Positions 45,894 to 57,880 of a stretch of 64,000 nt of DNA are shown piece by piece (the first letter of the stretch is position 1; the number at the start of each line of letters is the position of its first letter). This DNA is from Bactrocera neohumeralis (taxonomy: Eukaryota; Arthropoda; Insecta; Diptera; Tephritidae). The DNA is taken from the NCBI RefSeq assembly GCF_024586455.1, contig NC_065922.1, forward strand, positions 17,046,089-17,110,088, read 5' to 3'. A program made the position numbers and the translations under genes. The notes under the pieces are model-generated. The model was not told the DNA's origin. It worked only from the letters and a program-made list of their open reading frames with translations, and ran no database searches.

Positions 45894-46955
45894 AAGGGTG
45901 ATCCATTTCGAAGTTCCCTACTGTCTTAAAGAAAAAACACATAAATTTCAAATGTATTGGGAAATGTTTATTATTATTTGAAAGAACATTCTTTGGCATT
46001 TATTTTTTGAGCATTATCTCTTTCAAATGTTGGACGCAGCTACGCCTTAGATGGTCTATCCGTTGAGTCCAATTTTTGATGACTCGTTCGAGAATTTCAA
46101 CTGATAACTGGCGAATGATAAGTGTGGTGTTTTGTTCCAAGGCCCGAATTGAATAGGGATTGTTAGCATAAACTTTACACTGAACATATCCCCACAGGAA
46201 AAAATCTAACGGTGAGATATCATACGATCTTCGGCCAATCGACCGACCGAAGTTTTTTATCAATAAATCCATTGATTGATGCGATGTGTGGGAAGTGGCG
46301 ACGTCTTGTTGAAACAAAATGAGATTAAATTTCAGTCATCAAAAAGTTTGTTATCATAGCGCGATAACAGTCGCCATTGACATTTTTGAAGAAATATGGA
46401 CCGATCATTCCACCGTCCCAGAGACCGCACCAAACAATTGTTTTTCATGATGAAATGGCAGCTCTTGAATATCTTCAGATTGCTCTTCGTCTCAAATGCG
46501 GCAATTTAGCTTGAAGAAAACATACCCATTAAGCCAGAAATGGACCTCATTGCTAATCAAAATTTGTATCGAAAATATCGCATCTTCTTGGAACATTTCA
46601 AGAGACCATAAAGCGAAGCGATGTAACTTGGGTAGGCCGAGCGGCGTAAGTCGTTCCATACATCAGTTCGAGTAGCTGCGAATAGCGCCGAATCGACTTT
46701 CTACGGTCTTCGTGTTCAGTCTCAGCTACAGCTGCTATATTTTCTTCACAGCGTGGTCTATTCGGTCCAATATTATCCAATAATGAATGCTGGGTCTCAA
46801 GATCGGTGATGGCGTTGCGAATAACACGGTCAGTAGGCCGATTATGTTGACCATAAGTTAATACTGAACAAAAGTAACATGACAGCTTGACAAGACTTAG
46901 GCGTGTTCTGTCAAAAAAAGCTATTGAAAAAAGTACATCTACTTGGATCACCCGT
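45894..46955 (-). mobile_element. 1.06-kb TIR transposon with decayed DDE transposase
   Basis: The ends are AAGGGTGATCCA on the left and, inverted, ACGGGTGATCCA on the right, each next to a TA dinucleotide, as expected for Tc1/mariner-type target duplication. On the minus strand 46951-46598 reads DRVIRNAITDLETQHSLLDN and EENIAAVAETEHEDRRKSIRR, the N-terminal part. The 46317-46000 frame reads FQQDVATSHTSHQS, DISPLDFFLWGYVQCKVYA and KNWTQRIDHLRRS, the catalytic C-terminal part. The part between is frame-shifted and shortened. The A-in-place-of-G in the QDGA motif and the stops make it non-autonomous. Confidence 0.85.
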
Positions 46956-48220
46956 TATATACATTATATTTCTCGTTGAAAAACACATGTCTCAGAAAAC
47001 ACCACTTACATTATAGATTGTACCTTTTAGGCGTATTGTAATGCTTTAGGAATCGCTGAAGCTCGTAAACTATTTCGACTTATAAACGCAGTCAACTTGA
47101 AAACAGTTTGCCACTTAAGGTTGCTGATACAGTTAACTGACCCACTTATGATGAGTGCAACTGATTACTACATCACACCGACACATATACAAATGTACAT
47201 AGGCATATAGTAATTATATGCTTGTAACTTGGCTTCAAGGCATACATATGAATATGCTTATAGTTAGTAATATGCATAAGTATATCTTTAGAGAAGCGTA
47301 ACGATTGTGCGGAAGATTGCGCCAGAGTCTTCCATTCTCCGGCCATTATGGCTTCATTACCACAAATCTGACCTTACCTATTACATACAAGTATGTATGT
47401 ATGTATGTGTGTGTATGCATGTGCATAAATGAGGCGTTTGAAAGACCTATTTATTTGATATGTCTATGCAATTGTGTGTGTATGTGTGTTGATATAAGGA
47501 ACTGTAGAAAGAAAATAAGTCATAGAAAGCAAAATGCATATACATAAATATAAGTATGTATATATAATATATAAATATATACCTATACACTCTAAGCTGT
47601 ATGTGCTTTAAGCCAACGACGGTGCACTCGTTTCTCTGCGGCGTTTAACTGCTTGATTGAAATGGGCAACGGCACGCCGTCACAGGCACAATTCAGAGCC
47701 CATAAAATAATCAGAGCTTTAAATATTTAATAACTGTAATTAAAGTGGCAATGTTGAATATTAAATTGCATGTAAGCTTACTTGTGGTTCAAGTATAGCA
47801 CCCTTTAATAGATATGACTATAATTAATGTGCGAGTTTTGTATTTTTTATATTCAATTAGATTGTAGGCAATTCTATTAAGACATCATAAAAGGTTTTAA
47901 ACGTTGCAAATATTGCCATTATTACTTAATTTTCACTTTACAACAATATTGTGTTTGTCACTGCTATCAGAAGATGATTAAATAATAAATGATATCATCG
48001 CCGCTACATATCCACCTGAAACGAATGAATGTTTTTAAAAGAAGCGAAATATGGTACTCTGTATTTCTAAACTGGAGCTCTGCAAAGTAAGCTGCCGTGG
48101 CGGCTATAACTTCTAAATACAACTAGAATTTCTGCCAGACGAATGAATTTGGAAGGTTTTTACATATAATATAAGGGGCTAAATGTGGACCATATTATAG
48201 TTGAGGCTTCAGTTCGTAGT
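46956..48220. other. No gene seen
   Basis: AT-rich, with TATG/GTGTATG short repeats at 47390-47420 and 47478-47495. No coding exon is recognised. Confidence 0.4.
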
Positions 48221-48224
48221 CTAA

Positions 48225-48560
48225 TTCAATCAATCAATTTTGGCCGTGGCGACAGTTTTTTAGTGAGCGGTGCATTGTCAAGGTACAAGGGCAATTTTTT
48301 CTTTGCCAGATAGCCGTTTTTATACAATTCAGCATCTGATTCGGCAATACTCAATAATTCGCATAGTAGAATCCTGGGCTGTTGAAACTCAGATAACAGT
48401 AGCCATTACCTTTACAGTCTATACTACAGTATTTGTCTTCCTCGCAGAAGATTTGCCGAATAAAGTTCATTGTTTTGACTGTTGAATACCAGTAGATCCA
48501 TCGATGGTCACGAAACGACTGAGCGAATCTTTCGGAATACGCTTAAATAGCCTCAAACAG
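48225..48560 (-). pseudogene. Mariner transposase catalytic-region remnant
   Basis: On the minus strand, decayed text gives FVTIDGSTGIQQSKQ, SARKTNTVV, VKVMATVI and, after stops, EYCRIRC, KRLSGKEKIALVP and CTAHKTVATAKID. These follow the FVTxDETWIHHYTPE...SAGKVMATVFWD...LAKKKVLFHHDNAPAHT order of mariner catalytic domains. Both catalytic Asp positions are altered or shifted. Confidence 0.65.
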
Positions 48561-48829
48561 CGGTGAGAACTGCTATAATAGTTGTCCTTGTATGCCAAAG
48601 TTTAGCAAATGTGGCACCCATCATGCGGATAGCTTTCGGGGCACTTGAGCTCGGATCATAAACATCTGACCGTCACGGCTCCGAAAAACAAGTAAAGTGC
48701 CACTGATCGATATTACACCAAGAAATCGTCTAGCAAAACTACAAGTCCGTTTAGGCTGAACTTTGGGGGAAGAAAAAGTTTCACATAAAAATCTTGCAGC
48801 TGTCAGAAAATATCTAAGGCAGTCCTCTA

Positions 48830-49310
48830 TTTGTAAAGTCCTCTCTTGATGAACAAAGTCCAAATTCTATAAGTCACTCATCATCGTCGTTCAGCTATAC
48901 GGTGCATGGATGATGACAACATCTGAGGTGTCGGCGTTATGAGTTTTCGAGAGAAAGGTTCTGGGGAAGATTTATGGTCCTTTGCGCATTGGCAACGCCA
49001 AATACCGCAGTCGATGGAACGATAAGGTGTACGAGATATAAGACGACATAGTTCAGCGAATTTAGAGACAGGGCATATCATCCCAATGGATGAAAACACT
49101 CCAGCTCTGAGCATATTCGATCCAGTACCCGCCGGAGGAAGCAGAGGAAGAGGAAGACCTAGACTCGGTTGAAAAGACCAGGTAGAGAAGGACCTGGCTA
49201 CACTTGGAATCTCTAATTGATGCCAAACAGCGAAAAGGAAGAACGGCTGGCGCTTTGTTGTAAACTCGGCTATAAATGCATAAGCGGTGTTTAAGCCAAT
49301 AAAGAAGAAG
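48830..49310 (+). pseudogene. 3'-end fragment of a non-LTR element, copy 2
   Basis: Broken frames follow the same text as 51715-52350: KLYKSLIIVVQLYGAWMM, LRVFERKVL, the repeated GNAKYRSRWNDKVYEI phrase and a PAGGSRGRGRPRLG-like Arg/Gly/Pro block, then DLATLGI. Frame changes interrupt it. This is the C-terminus downstream of the reverse transcriptase in a non-LTR element. Confidence 0.7.
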
Positions 49311-49319
49311 AAGAAAATC

Positions 49320-50585
49320 CGCGGGCTTGCACGATTCAAGCAAAACTACAAATCATCTTCGAGAAGAAAAAGTTTTAAATGAATTGCATCAGATGCATGG
49401 AAATGCCCAAGATTGTTCTCTCTTCGTCCTATGGTATCAAGATGTCTAGAGAAATAAAGCTGTTCAAAAATGTGTAGATTATTGACGCTTATATCACCGT
49501 CAGATTATTTGCGAAGTTTCTCATACCATTTGTGGTGAACATTTTGATGTTATCTCGACAAGTTGAGGAATGTACGAGTTTCGGCAGAACTAGAACTTCA
49601 ATGGATTTTTGAATATAGTTTTCTAGGACAGGAATAGGGTCGGCGGTTGCCATTATCTATCGTAGGTCGATCTCAATCTTTTATCTAGAGAACAGAGCTC
49701 GAACCTTTCATCAGCTTAGCGATATTACGCCTGTTCAATCTCTACCTCACCACCAAAAAAGCATAAGTAATACAGAGTCACAGTTTACAAATCAATAAAA
49801 TCGTGCCTGACGGGACTGGTAGTTTTCCTAACACTGATTATTTATAGATACATAAATATACCTGCATACATATCAGTTGTAAATGGCTCGAGTATACGCC
49901 GCTTTGAAATGGGCCAATTCGCACTGCGCAGTCTGTGGGCTCAGACAGTTTACTAAAACAATTGACCTTTAGTCACACTTATGCGAGAGTTAGGTATTTC
50001 ATAAGTGTCTTATTTACTATTGCGCGTAAATATTTGTATTATTTTATATGTACTCATATATGTAAATAAACTAAAGTATATATAATTGATAAAATGTAAG
50101 TGAACTTTCTAGTAGCTTTTAACCACTTAACTGAGTTACGCCAACTCGATCTAGAACAATAAAATATTGAAAAGATAATAAAAGTGAATACATACTTACA
50201 TAGTAAAGTATGTATATATGTAGTTTAATACCTTGTATATCTAAAGGCAGTATTTGGGGTTTCCGATTGATATATACATACCAATATTCATATTCGTTTG
50301 AACTCTAATTTTTAGGTTAGGTTAATTTGGTAGGTCAATAAGCCACGCATATACCAGTTTCGTCTTTTGCGGTACCCGATGGAGCTCAGTTGCTAAGTCC
50401 AAGAGGAGGGATCATAATTTTTAGGTTAATATGAATACTTTTAGACTAGAGGGGGCTCAAAAGAAGTAATAAGAATATTTACGGCCGTTAAGGTAGTGTT
50501 AAAGGGGGCCAAGCGACGTCAAGCTAGATCAAATGAGTTGAAGTTGGGTTTCAGCGCGAAGCGAGCTATGGAACTGAAGATCTAA
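49320..50585. other. No gene seen; short dispersed-repeat text
   Basis: An AGGTTAGGTTAATTTGG phrase with CCGATGGAGCTCAGTTGC lies near 50325-50410 and looks like a repeat fragment. No coding exon is recognised. Confidence 0.35.
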
Positions 50586-50589
50586 TGCT

Positions 50590-51060
50590 ATCTATGAGTA
50601 AGTGTTTTTGATTGGCACGACGAACCACGTCCAGGACGGCCATCAACATCAACTGATGATCAACACGTTAATAAAATAAAAGAATTGGTGCTAAAGAATC
50701 GACGATTAACAGTCAGAGATATTACCGGCATCGTTGGCATATCGGAAGGATCAGTGAAAACCATTTTGAAAGATTATTTGGGCCTAAGAAAAGTGAAATC
50801 ACGATTGGTTCCAAAATCACTAAATTTTTTCCAAAAACAACGTCGCGTTAACGTCTGTGAAGCAATACTTTCCGACTACCAGGATGTCCTGATACATATT
50901 ATTACTGGCGATGAGTCTTGGATCCATGCTTACAACCCAGAAACCGACGATAACTCGGCCGAATATCGCAGCAAAAGTGAGCCGAAGCCAAATCACGTCA
51001 AAACAGGTCCAAAATCAATGTTATGTTGACAATATTCTTCGATTATCGAGATGTGGTGCA
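50590..51060 (+). pseudogene. Mariner transposase N-terminal half, best preserved copy
   Basis: The frame starting at 50685 reads LKNRRLTVRDITGIVGISEG, VKTILKDYLGLRKVKSRLVP, FFQKQRRVNVCEAILSDYQD, then HIITGDESWIHAY, which includes the first catalytic Asp context (TGDESW) of mariner transposases. Then come AEYRSKSEPKPNHV and a stop. About 100 bp before it a decayed RPSTSTDDQHVNKIKEL-like segment is readable. The second half, with the other catalytic residues, is lost after 51060. Confidence 0.85.
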
Positions 51061-51714
51061 CTCCGAATTCCTTCCGACCGGCCAAACTGTCAACAAGGAA
51101 TGAGATTTGAGTGTTATGCGTCGTTTGCGCGAAGCTGTACTAATACTAAACTCGTTTCACTCAAGCATTTGGGAGAGTACTTGAACTCACTCAAATGTGA
51201 GAATAGCAATGAGATTTGTGATGTTTAAGGTTTTTTCTCCTTGTATGTTAGTATGTATTTGAATATTTTGGGAAAAAATTCGCACACAAAAATATTTCGA
51301 ATGTTTACAAATACATATCTATTGAAATATTCTTCTATATATGTATGTAAATTTGTTTAGCAAAGCTTTAATCAATGTTATTGGCGCTTGAAATTCCAAG
51401 GTTATCGTCAGGCTCTAGAACAAATGAATTTGCATATATTTTCTTAAGAATTGCTGCTAATGACTTGCTGACAAAATTAATTAAATTACAAAATTATGAG
51501 TCTTATGACCGCTTGAAATATGCTTTTTAATTATGTTCGATGCTTTTGAAGATTGGCATGTTCTTTGAGGAAGTAAATGGAACCAAGAGAATGAACAATG
51601 TATTTTAAAAACTTTGATTTTGAATTGCCGACAAATTTAATACCTTCATGATACTTCGCCGTAAAGAAAGTTATAAGAATATAATGATAAAAAGTGTTCT
51701 TAGTTCTTCTTAAC

Positions 51715-52350
51715 TTCGAAATCCTAGATAATTTTGTCTACCTTGGAAGCAGTTTTAACACCAACAACAACATCAGTCTCGAAATCCAACGCAGAATAAC
51801 TCTTGTCGTTTAGGTGCTACTCCGACTGAGTAGACAATTAAGCAGTAAGGTCCTCTCTCGACGAACAAAAACCAAACTCTATAAGTCACTCATCATCTCC
51901 TACTGTATGCTCTGCACCATGACGATAACGACAGCAGATTAGTCGGCGTTACGAGTTTTCGAGAGAAAGGTGCTGTGAAAGATTTATGGTTCCTTGCGCA
52001 ATGGAAACGGCGAATACCGCAGTCGATGGAACGATGAGCTGTACGAGATATACGACGACAGTGACATAGTTCAGCGAATTAAGAGACAGCGGTTGCGCTG
52101 GCTAGATCATGTCCTCCGAATAGATGAAAACACTCCAGATCTTAGAGTATTCGACACAGTACCCGCCGGGGAAAGCAAAGGAAAAGGAAGACCTCCACTT
52201 CGTTGGAAAAGTCAGGTGGAGAAGAGCCTGGCTACACTTGGAATCTCCAATTGGTGCCAAACAGCGAAAAGGAAGAACGATTGGCGCGCTTTTGTAAACT
52301 CGGAAGAAGTTCTTAATCTTCAAATCAACTTAAATAATAAAATTTTCTAG
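51715..52350 (+). pseudogene. 3'-end fragment of a non-LTR element, copy 3 (longest frame)
   Basis: A continuous 118-codon frame from 51994 reads RNGNGEYRSRWNDELYEIYD, then RLRWLDHVLRIDENTPDLRV, PAGESKGKGRPPLRWKSQVE, SLATLGISNWCQTAKRKNDW and stops at 52350. Upstream frames carry the RT tail (FVYLGSSFNTNN, RRTKTKLYKSLIISYCMLC). This text is typical of the region after the reverse transcriptase in insect LINEs. The same family occurs at 32735 and 48830. Confidence 0.8.
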
Positions 52351-53187
52351 TAATTATGTTATAAAGACTGCGGATGAGTGGAATAAAGTGTTCCGGTATA
52401 TCGTAACATTTAGAATAACGATCTCTCAGGCAGCATATCAAAAAAGAAAAATTGTCGAAAACATCGTGATTCACGCTTATCTACAATTTCAAGGAACTCT
52501 CTCTTTATCGATTTTACACTTTGGCTTTTAAATGAAAAGAAGAGGCATTATGTAGAAACAGGAAGCTGGAGAAAAAACATTAGCAGAGCATCTATCCTAT
52601 GAAAACAAAAAATAAATTACTTTGCCAACACACACTTACAAAGAATTTACCTACAAATCCCCGTCTTTTTTGCAAAATTTGTAATATACGACGCAATCAC
52701 TTGAAAGATAATGCCGCGCTATCTACGAGGCCAATAAATGGACGCTTCATTCTTGTCCAACCGATCGTGTTTGCGAGCGCTGCTGCTGCGACACCGGTGG
52801 GTGTTGATTACAATATCTGTATATATGTACATATACATACATATGTCTATATGGGTGCGCTCCCGCTGTTCCAGCACGGCAACTACGGTTCGCTGAAAGC
52901 ACAATGCCTCATTGAGTGTCGCGACGCCGCTGATGTTCACTGCATACCGTTAGCTGCTGCACATTTCTTAGATAAGACCAAACGATTGCCAAAGTTGCGA
53001 CTAAGGTCCGAGCTTATATTTAGAAGTATACACCGCGTATCGATCACAGTTCCCATATAATCGCCTTACCAGCTCGAGCCGTTTCGCAAGTAGTCAAATA
53101 TCGCGTTTCATTAACGTGTAATCGGGAAATATTTTAAGCTGAGTGGATTTGATATTAATAGACAAGTGATAAGGACTAAAGGACAGC
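52351..53187. other. Upstream region of the EcKinase gene; no separate gene seen
   Basis: The frame at 52599-53060 is open for 153 codons but has no family motif. It lies next to a GC-richer section with TACATATACATACATATG runs and may hold part of the EcKinase promoter. A possible leader lies at 53100-53187. Confidence 0.4.
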
Positions 53188-56100
53188 ATGAAATTAGAAA
53201 CGAAAAGTGAGCCACCGCAATATTTAAATGAGCAATTCTTCAAAACCGCCTTGGAGGATGGACTGCGTGATATGCGTGTCGATATAAAGAAAATCATATT
53301 CGCCGAATCGAATGGTGGCGGTGAGAATTATTGCAGTAAAATATATCGTGCCAAAGCTTTGTATAGGAGTAGCAAACGTCAGTTGGACGAAGAATTGGCG
53401 TTGATTGTGAAGAGTATTGCTATAACACCGGCCACACAGTTTCTCGAGGAGTTGGCGGTATATTTGCGTGAGAAAATTTTCTATTTCGACGTGCTCGGAC
53501 GATTGGAAGTATTAATTGGCGATGGTGCAAAATTTGGGCCAAGGTGAGTAGGGCGTTTAATTCGGCAGTTGGATATAGTTATCCAGTTCGCGAGTTGGAC
53601 ATAGTTGCTCAAGCAGTAATCTGGAGAAGTTCTCTCAAAGAGATCGTATTTTGTTTTCAGTGTCTGAGTGTCACAGGACTTCCAATTATGAAATTTGAAA
53701 ATAGAGAAATTAGCTGGAAATCGTAGGACTCAGCAGATTACAAGGATAATCATTCTTTCGAACGCCTCTAAACCCTAGTGTAATGTGGAATCAAACCAGA
53801 ACTTTCTCATATATCACGTTTGTGCTGTTTCTGGTTTGGTTTTTCGGTATTGAAATAATAGATTTGTGATGTCCTTAGAACATAAAGTTTCTTCGCTCGT
53901 TTTAGGGAAGCAATTTTAGAAATGATTGAGACTGTAAATGTGATTTTACAAAAGGATTATCTAAAAAAATTAAAATTTCAGTGAAAATTTCGCGATTTTT
54001 TTTAAATAGTTGTAATCGAAAAAAAATCTTTCATCCAAGTCTTTAAAAATTATTTCTCAAAGACCTATGTAAACTTGCATGAAGTTCAGTTGAGTAGTTC
54101 TCGAGATATCTTGCAAGCCGAATTCAAAAACATAGTTTCGAGAAAAACGCGTTTAAAGACGGCGTACTTAGCCTAGCTAGCCTCAAGCGCATAAGTTCTT
54201 AAGGCTGTATCTCCGAACAACTTGTATCTCGGATCTACTTGAAAATTTAGGACAATATTCTAGAGGATTTAATAAGACAATCGATTTTTTAAAACCCGTA
54301 AACCCATCTAACCTCTTAAACAAGTAGGAAGCTCCGAAGAGCTAAGAAACCGAACATTTCATACTACTGAAGCTAAAGAAATTGTTGCCCCAATTCAACC
54401 CATTTTCGACAAACAGGCATAGTACATCTATATATCTCTCAAGGAATTACCGATATTTTCGAAAAGAGATCGCAATTGGACCTTTAATCCACATATTCGG
54501 TGCCTGGGGCTTGAATATTTCCGGTCAGATTTGGACACTTTTTGGTCATAAAGTGACCTTCTGCGCACTATTCGAGCAATCGTTTATCCCATTCATTGGT
54601 GCCTGATTTGCATTTTGTAAGTGAAAGAATCCGATGAAATTTAAAATTGGGTTATATGAGAAGTAGGCTTCCCATGGTTATGGTTCGGTTCTTGCATTGG
54701 CCCATAGGTATGTCAAGGTAACTTTATAAACCAAATTTGATCGATTCGGTGACGTAGGTCCTGAGATATGGCTTTTAATTAAAATGAGGGCGGTGCCACG
54801 CCCAACGGCCATTTTTGACCCCTGTTCCTAAAAAAGTCGTCTTGTATCATACCAGGTGTAAAATTAAATGCCTCTGGAGTATTTATTTATTGATTTATTG
54901 CGCTTTTAGTAGTTTTAATCGACACGGAGAGGATACGAGCTTATCCACCCGATTTCATTCAATTTTTGTCGGTTGGGGTGCTCAATTAATTTGTCCTGAA
55001 TGAATTTGAATGGCTTAAGTGGAGATAGTATGTACATTAAATATTTTAGAATTTTTTTTATATTTTTTGTACATAAGTGCCCTTTCCCACTGCAATCCCT
55101 TATGCCAAATAACAGTTTGAGATCGAAATTTTGTGTTAAGTTAAGGTATTAGTTTTCGTTTAATCGGATTACGGATCTACGAACTCGTCCTCATTTTTTT
55201 CGAAGGCTCTTGTGTCATTTTCATTGGGGGTTTTCTTTACGTGGCGGGTTTCAAACACAGCGCACAACCCTGAGCAGGAATGATTCGCCTTCTCACTTTA
55301 GCTCGTCTTCAAACGGAGGTTTTTTGGCGCTCAAAGAACTTTCCTCACTTGCGTGAACTTCTATACATGGCTCCATCCTCATATGTTACCACCAGATTTT
55401 AAATCGCGAAATAATTACCTTTAACCACTTTAAACATTTTCAGATGTTTCTACACCACTCGGGAACCCATACAGACAATAGTATTCGACGACCTCACGCA
55501 GTATGGCTATAAACTGGCTAGTCGTCAAAATGGGCTCGACGAGGAACACTGCGTGGTAATATTGCAAAAATTGGGCAAATTTCATGCGACTTCTATGGTT
55601 TTAATGGAGAAGGTGGGTACTTCAAGTAATTAGTAAAATGATACTATTTATTATTACTTACATACAGACACATATACGTACATTGCATTCGATCATACGC
55701 ATATGTACCTATAGTACTTCGCTTATCAATAATATTGTAAATTATGTTTTTCTTCGAATACCGTATTATCTACTGCACTTGAGGCGTTGTATTATGACTT
55801 GAACGTTGTGATAAGCTTTGAAAAAGAAAACATTAAGCATTCATTGTTGACAATAATTGGAAGACCCGTACATACATACATACATATGTCTGTAAGAAGC
55901 GTAAAATATTAATTGAATTTAAGAAATGAAAGTCGAATTATTTAATGTGTTTCATATACAAGTAAATTTTGAGAAACTCGACAGAACATAAACAATTGAT
56001 ATGAATTGTATTTCTAATATAAACTAACTATTTCGACCCACCTTAGGACCCCAGCGTTCGTGAACATTTCACCACCGGCATGCTGGACGAACACTATATA

Positions 56101-56838
56101 CGGACCAATGAGCGTTTCATCCACTTTATGTCACTGCAATTGCGCACACTCGCCGAAGTCGTTGCCAAGTGGCCTGGCTATGAGGCGATAGCTGTGAAAT
56201 TACATCGTCATTGTGATAATATTAAAGAGAACCTCGTGATAACTGGACAACCGAAACCAGGCGAAATAACTGTGCTAAATCATGGCGACTTATGGGTGAA
56301 CAATTTCATGTACAAATATGAGGAGAAGAATGCAACTAAGCCCATAGATGCAATATTCGTGAGTTTCCAACGAAACATTAAAAAAAAGGTTTATATAAAT
56401 AATCTAATTTTTGCTTACGCTTGACAGCTCGATTTCCAGAACAGCTTTTTTGGCAGTCCCGGTTGCGATATTAACTTCTTTCTGAACAGCAGCGTTCAGC
56501 TGGATGTGTTGGTTAATCGTCGCGACTTCCTCGTACGTACCTACTATGAAGCGTTGCGGAGCTCGCTGGAACACATGCACTACGAACACATACCGACGCT
56601 GCACGACATCGAAATGGAGATCCGCGCACGCGAATTGTATGGCTTTTTCTCGTCGTATGCCTTCTTGCCAATGGTGGCGATGCGCAAAGAGGACTCTTAC
56701 GATAACAGTATTGAGGCTTTGAGTAATCAGGAATTTGCACGCAAAAAAGTACAACAAATGTTCTCCTCAAATCCAAGGACCACAGATACATTGCGTTATG
56801 CCGTCAAACGTTTCGATGATTTGGGTATATTCGATTGA
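53188..56838 (+). CDS. Ecdysteroid kinase-like (EcKinase/CHK) protein
   Basis: Four exons (53188-53543, 55444-55612, 56047-56358, 56428-56838) join in phase to 415 residues, the usual length of insect EcKinase (PF02958-type) proteins. Members phosphorylate ecdysteroids or, in some cases, act in detoxification. The N-terminal lobe has PQYLNEQFF and FYFDVLGRLEVL. QTIVFDDLTQYGYKLASR follows the first join. The catalytic loop VLNHGDLWVNN uses D256 and N260/N261 (Brenner-type HGDLWxxN), and the DFQ metal motif is D281 in LDFQNSFFGSPGCDINFF. The C-terminal lobe ends AVKRFDDLGIFD. Intron 1 (1.9 kb) contains dispersed-repeat text near 54640-54870 (GCGGTGCCACGCCCAAC); introns 2 and 3 are short. Its substrate cannot be read from sequence. 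Confidence 0.93.
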
Positions 56839-57880
56839 GGCGGGTTTTTAAACATATGGTTATGGTTAAAGCGTGAAGGGTTTGATAAAGCTCTTGGTTT
56901 CATTTCATATTTGGGTTGTTTTCATTATTATACATTAATCATTTGTATTGTTTAGTTATAGTCTACTATGTTATGCAAGGCTTAATAATTTAAAGATGAA
57001 ATATATTATACGATAGATATTTGTTGCTGATTTTTATTCTCGGTTCGAAAAAGGTTGGATTGATACTATTCCTCCGTTCCTATAGTTTGCTCCCTTGTCA
57101 AAATGTTTTTGAAATCTTAGTAGGATTTCAAGATATTTTTGTCAGAACAATCTGTCTAGTTTTGGTTAGATGGTTCATAGAAAGAAAATATCGTCCTTCT
57201 CCCCTTTGGAGGTAAAAATTCATGCAAGGTATAATGTATATAAGTCCGTATATAGTGTTCGTTTTCAAGATTTTTTTATTTTCCATTCTCACCACTACCT
57301 CAAAGAAATTTTTGATACTTTGAGGCGGTGATGTATCAATATTTCTATGGTTATAGCACTCTTAGAATGCGGTTGAAAATATTGATAAGTTTATGCAGTA
57401 GATAGGATCTAAGCTATTCGCGTTTCTTTCAGCTTAACCCTTTTTCAATATGGTAATATTTGTATTCCCATTATTATTCTCATAAATGATCTATTGATCT
57501 CCTTTCTGAACAATCTAACATATCTGATCCCGGTTTGTATGAGTTCTATATAATTCTGTAATATTAATAGGAGAGCCATGGTCTTCAATCGGCTTCACAT
57601 TTCCCACAAGGTGTAGACTTGAGAATCACAGATTTCTTAATACTATTATTAATAGCTTATCATCTGTAGTTTCTATTTTGTAGTAGGTTTACTGTAGTTA
57701 CACGAAATTTTAAAGTTTTAGAGACACTGTATTCAAAACACGAGGTACGGCAGACCGTACTACAAAAATATTATAGAAAATTGGCAAGACTACTGTAATC
57801 GGCGTATCTCCACCGATGTTAAATAATAAAATCGAAATTTGCTAGTTCTTGAGCCCGTCTGATTAACTTACATCTTAACT
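56839..57880. other. Downstream of EcKinase; no gene seen
   Basis: AT-rich, no recognised exon. The 3' UTR of the EcKinase gene should occupy the first part. Confidence 0.45.

Noticed and set aside
52599..53060. 153-codon frame before the EcKinase gene
   Set aside because: No family motif, crosses TACATA simple repeats, no plausible splice partner.
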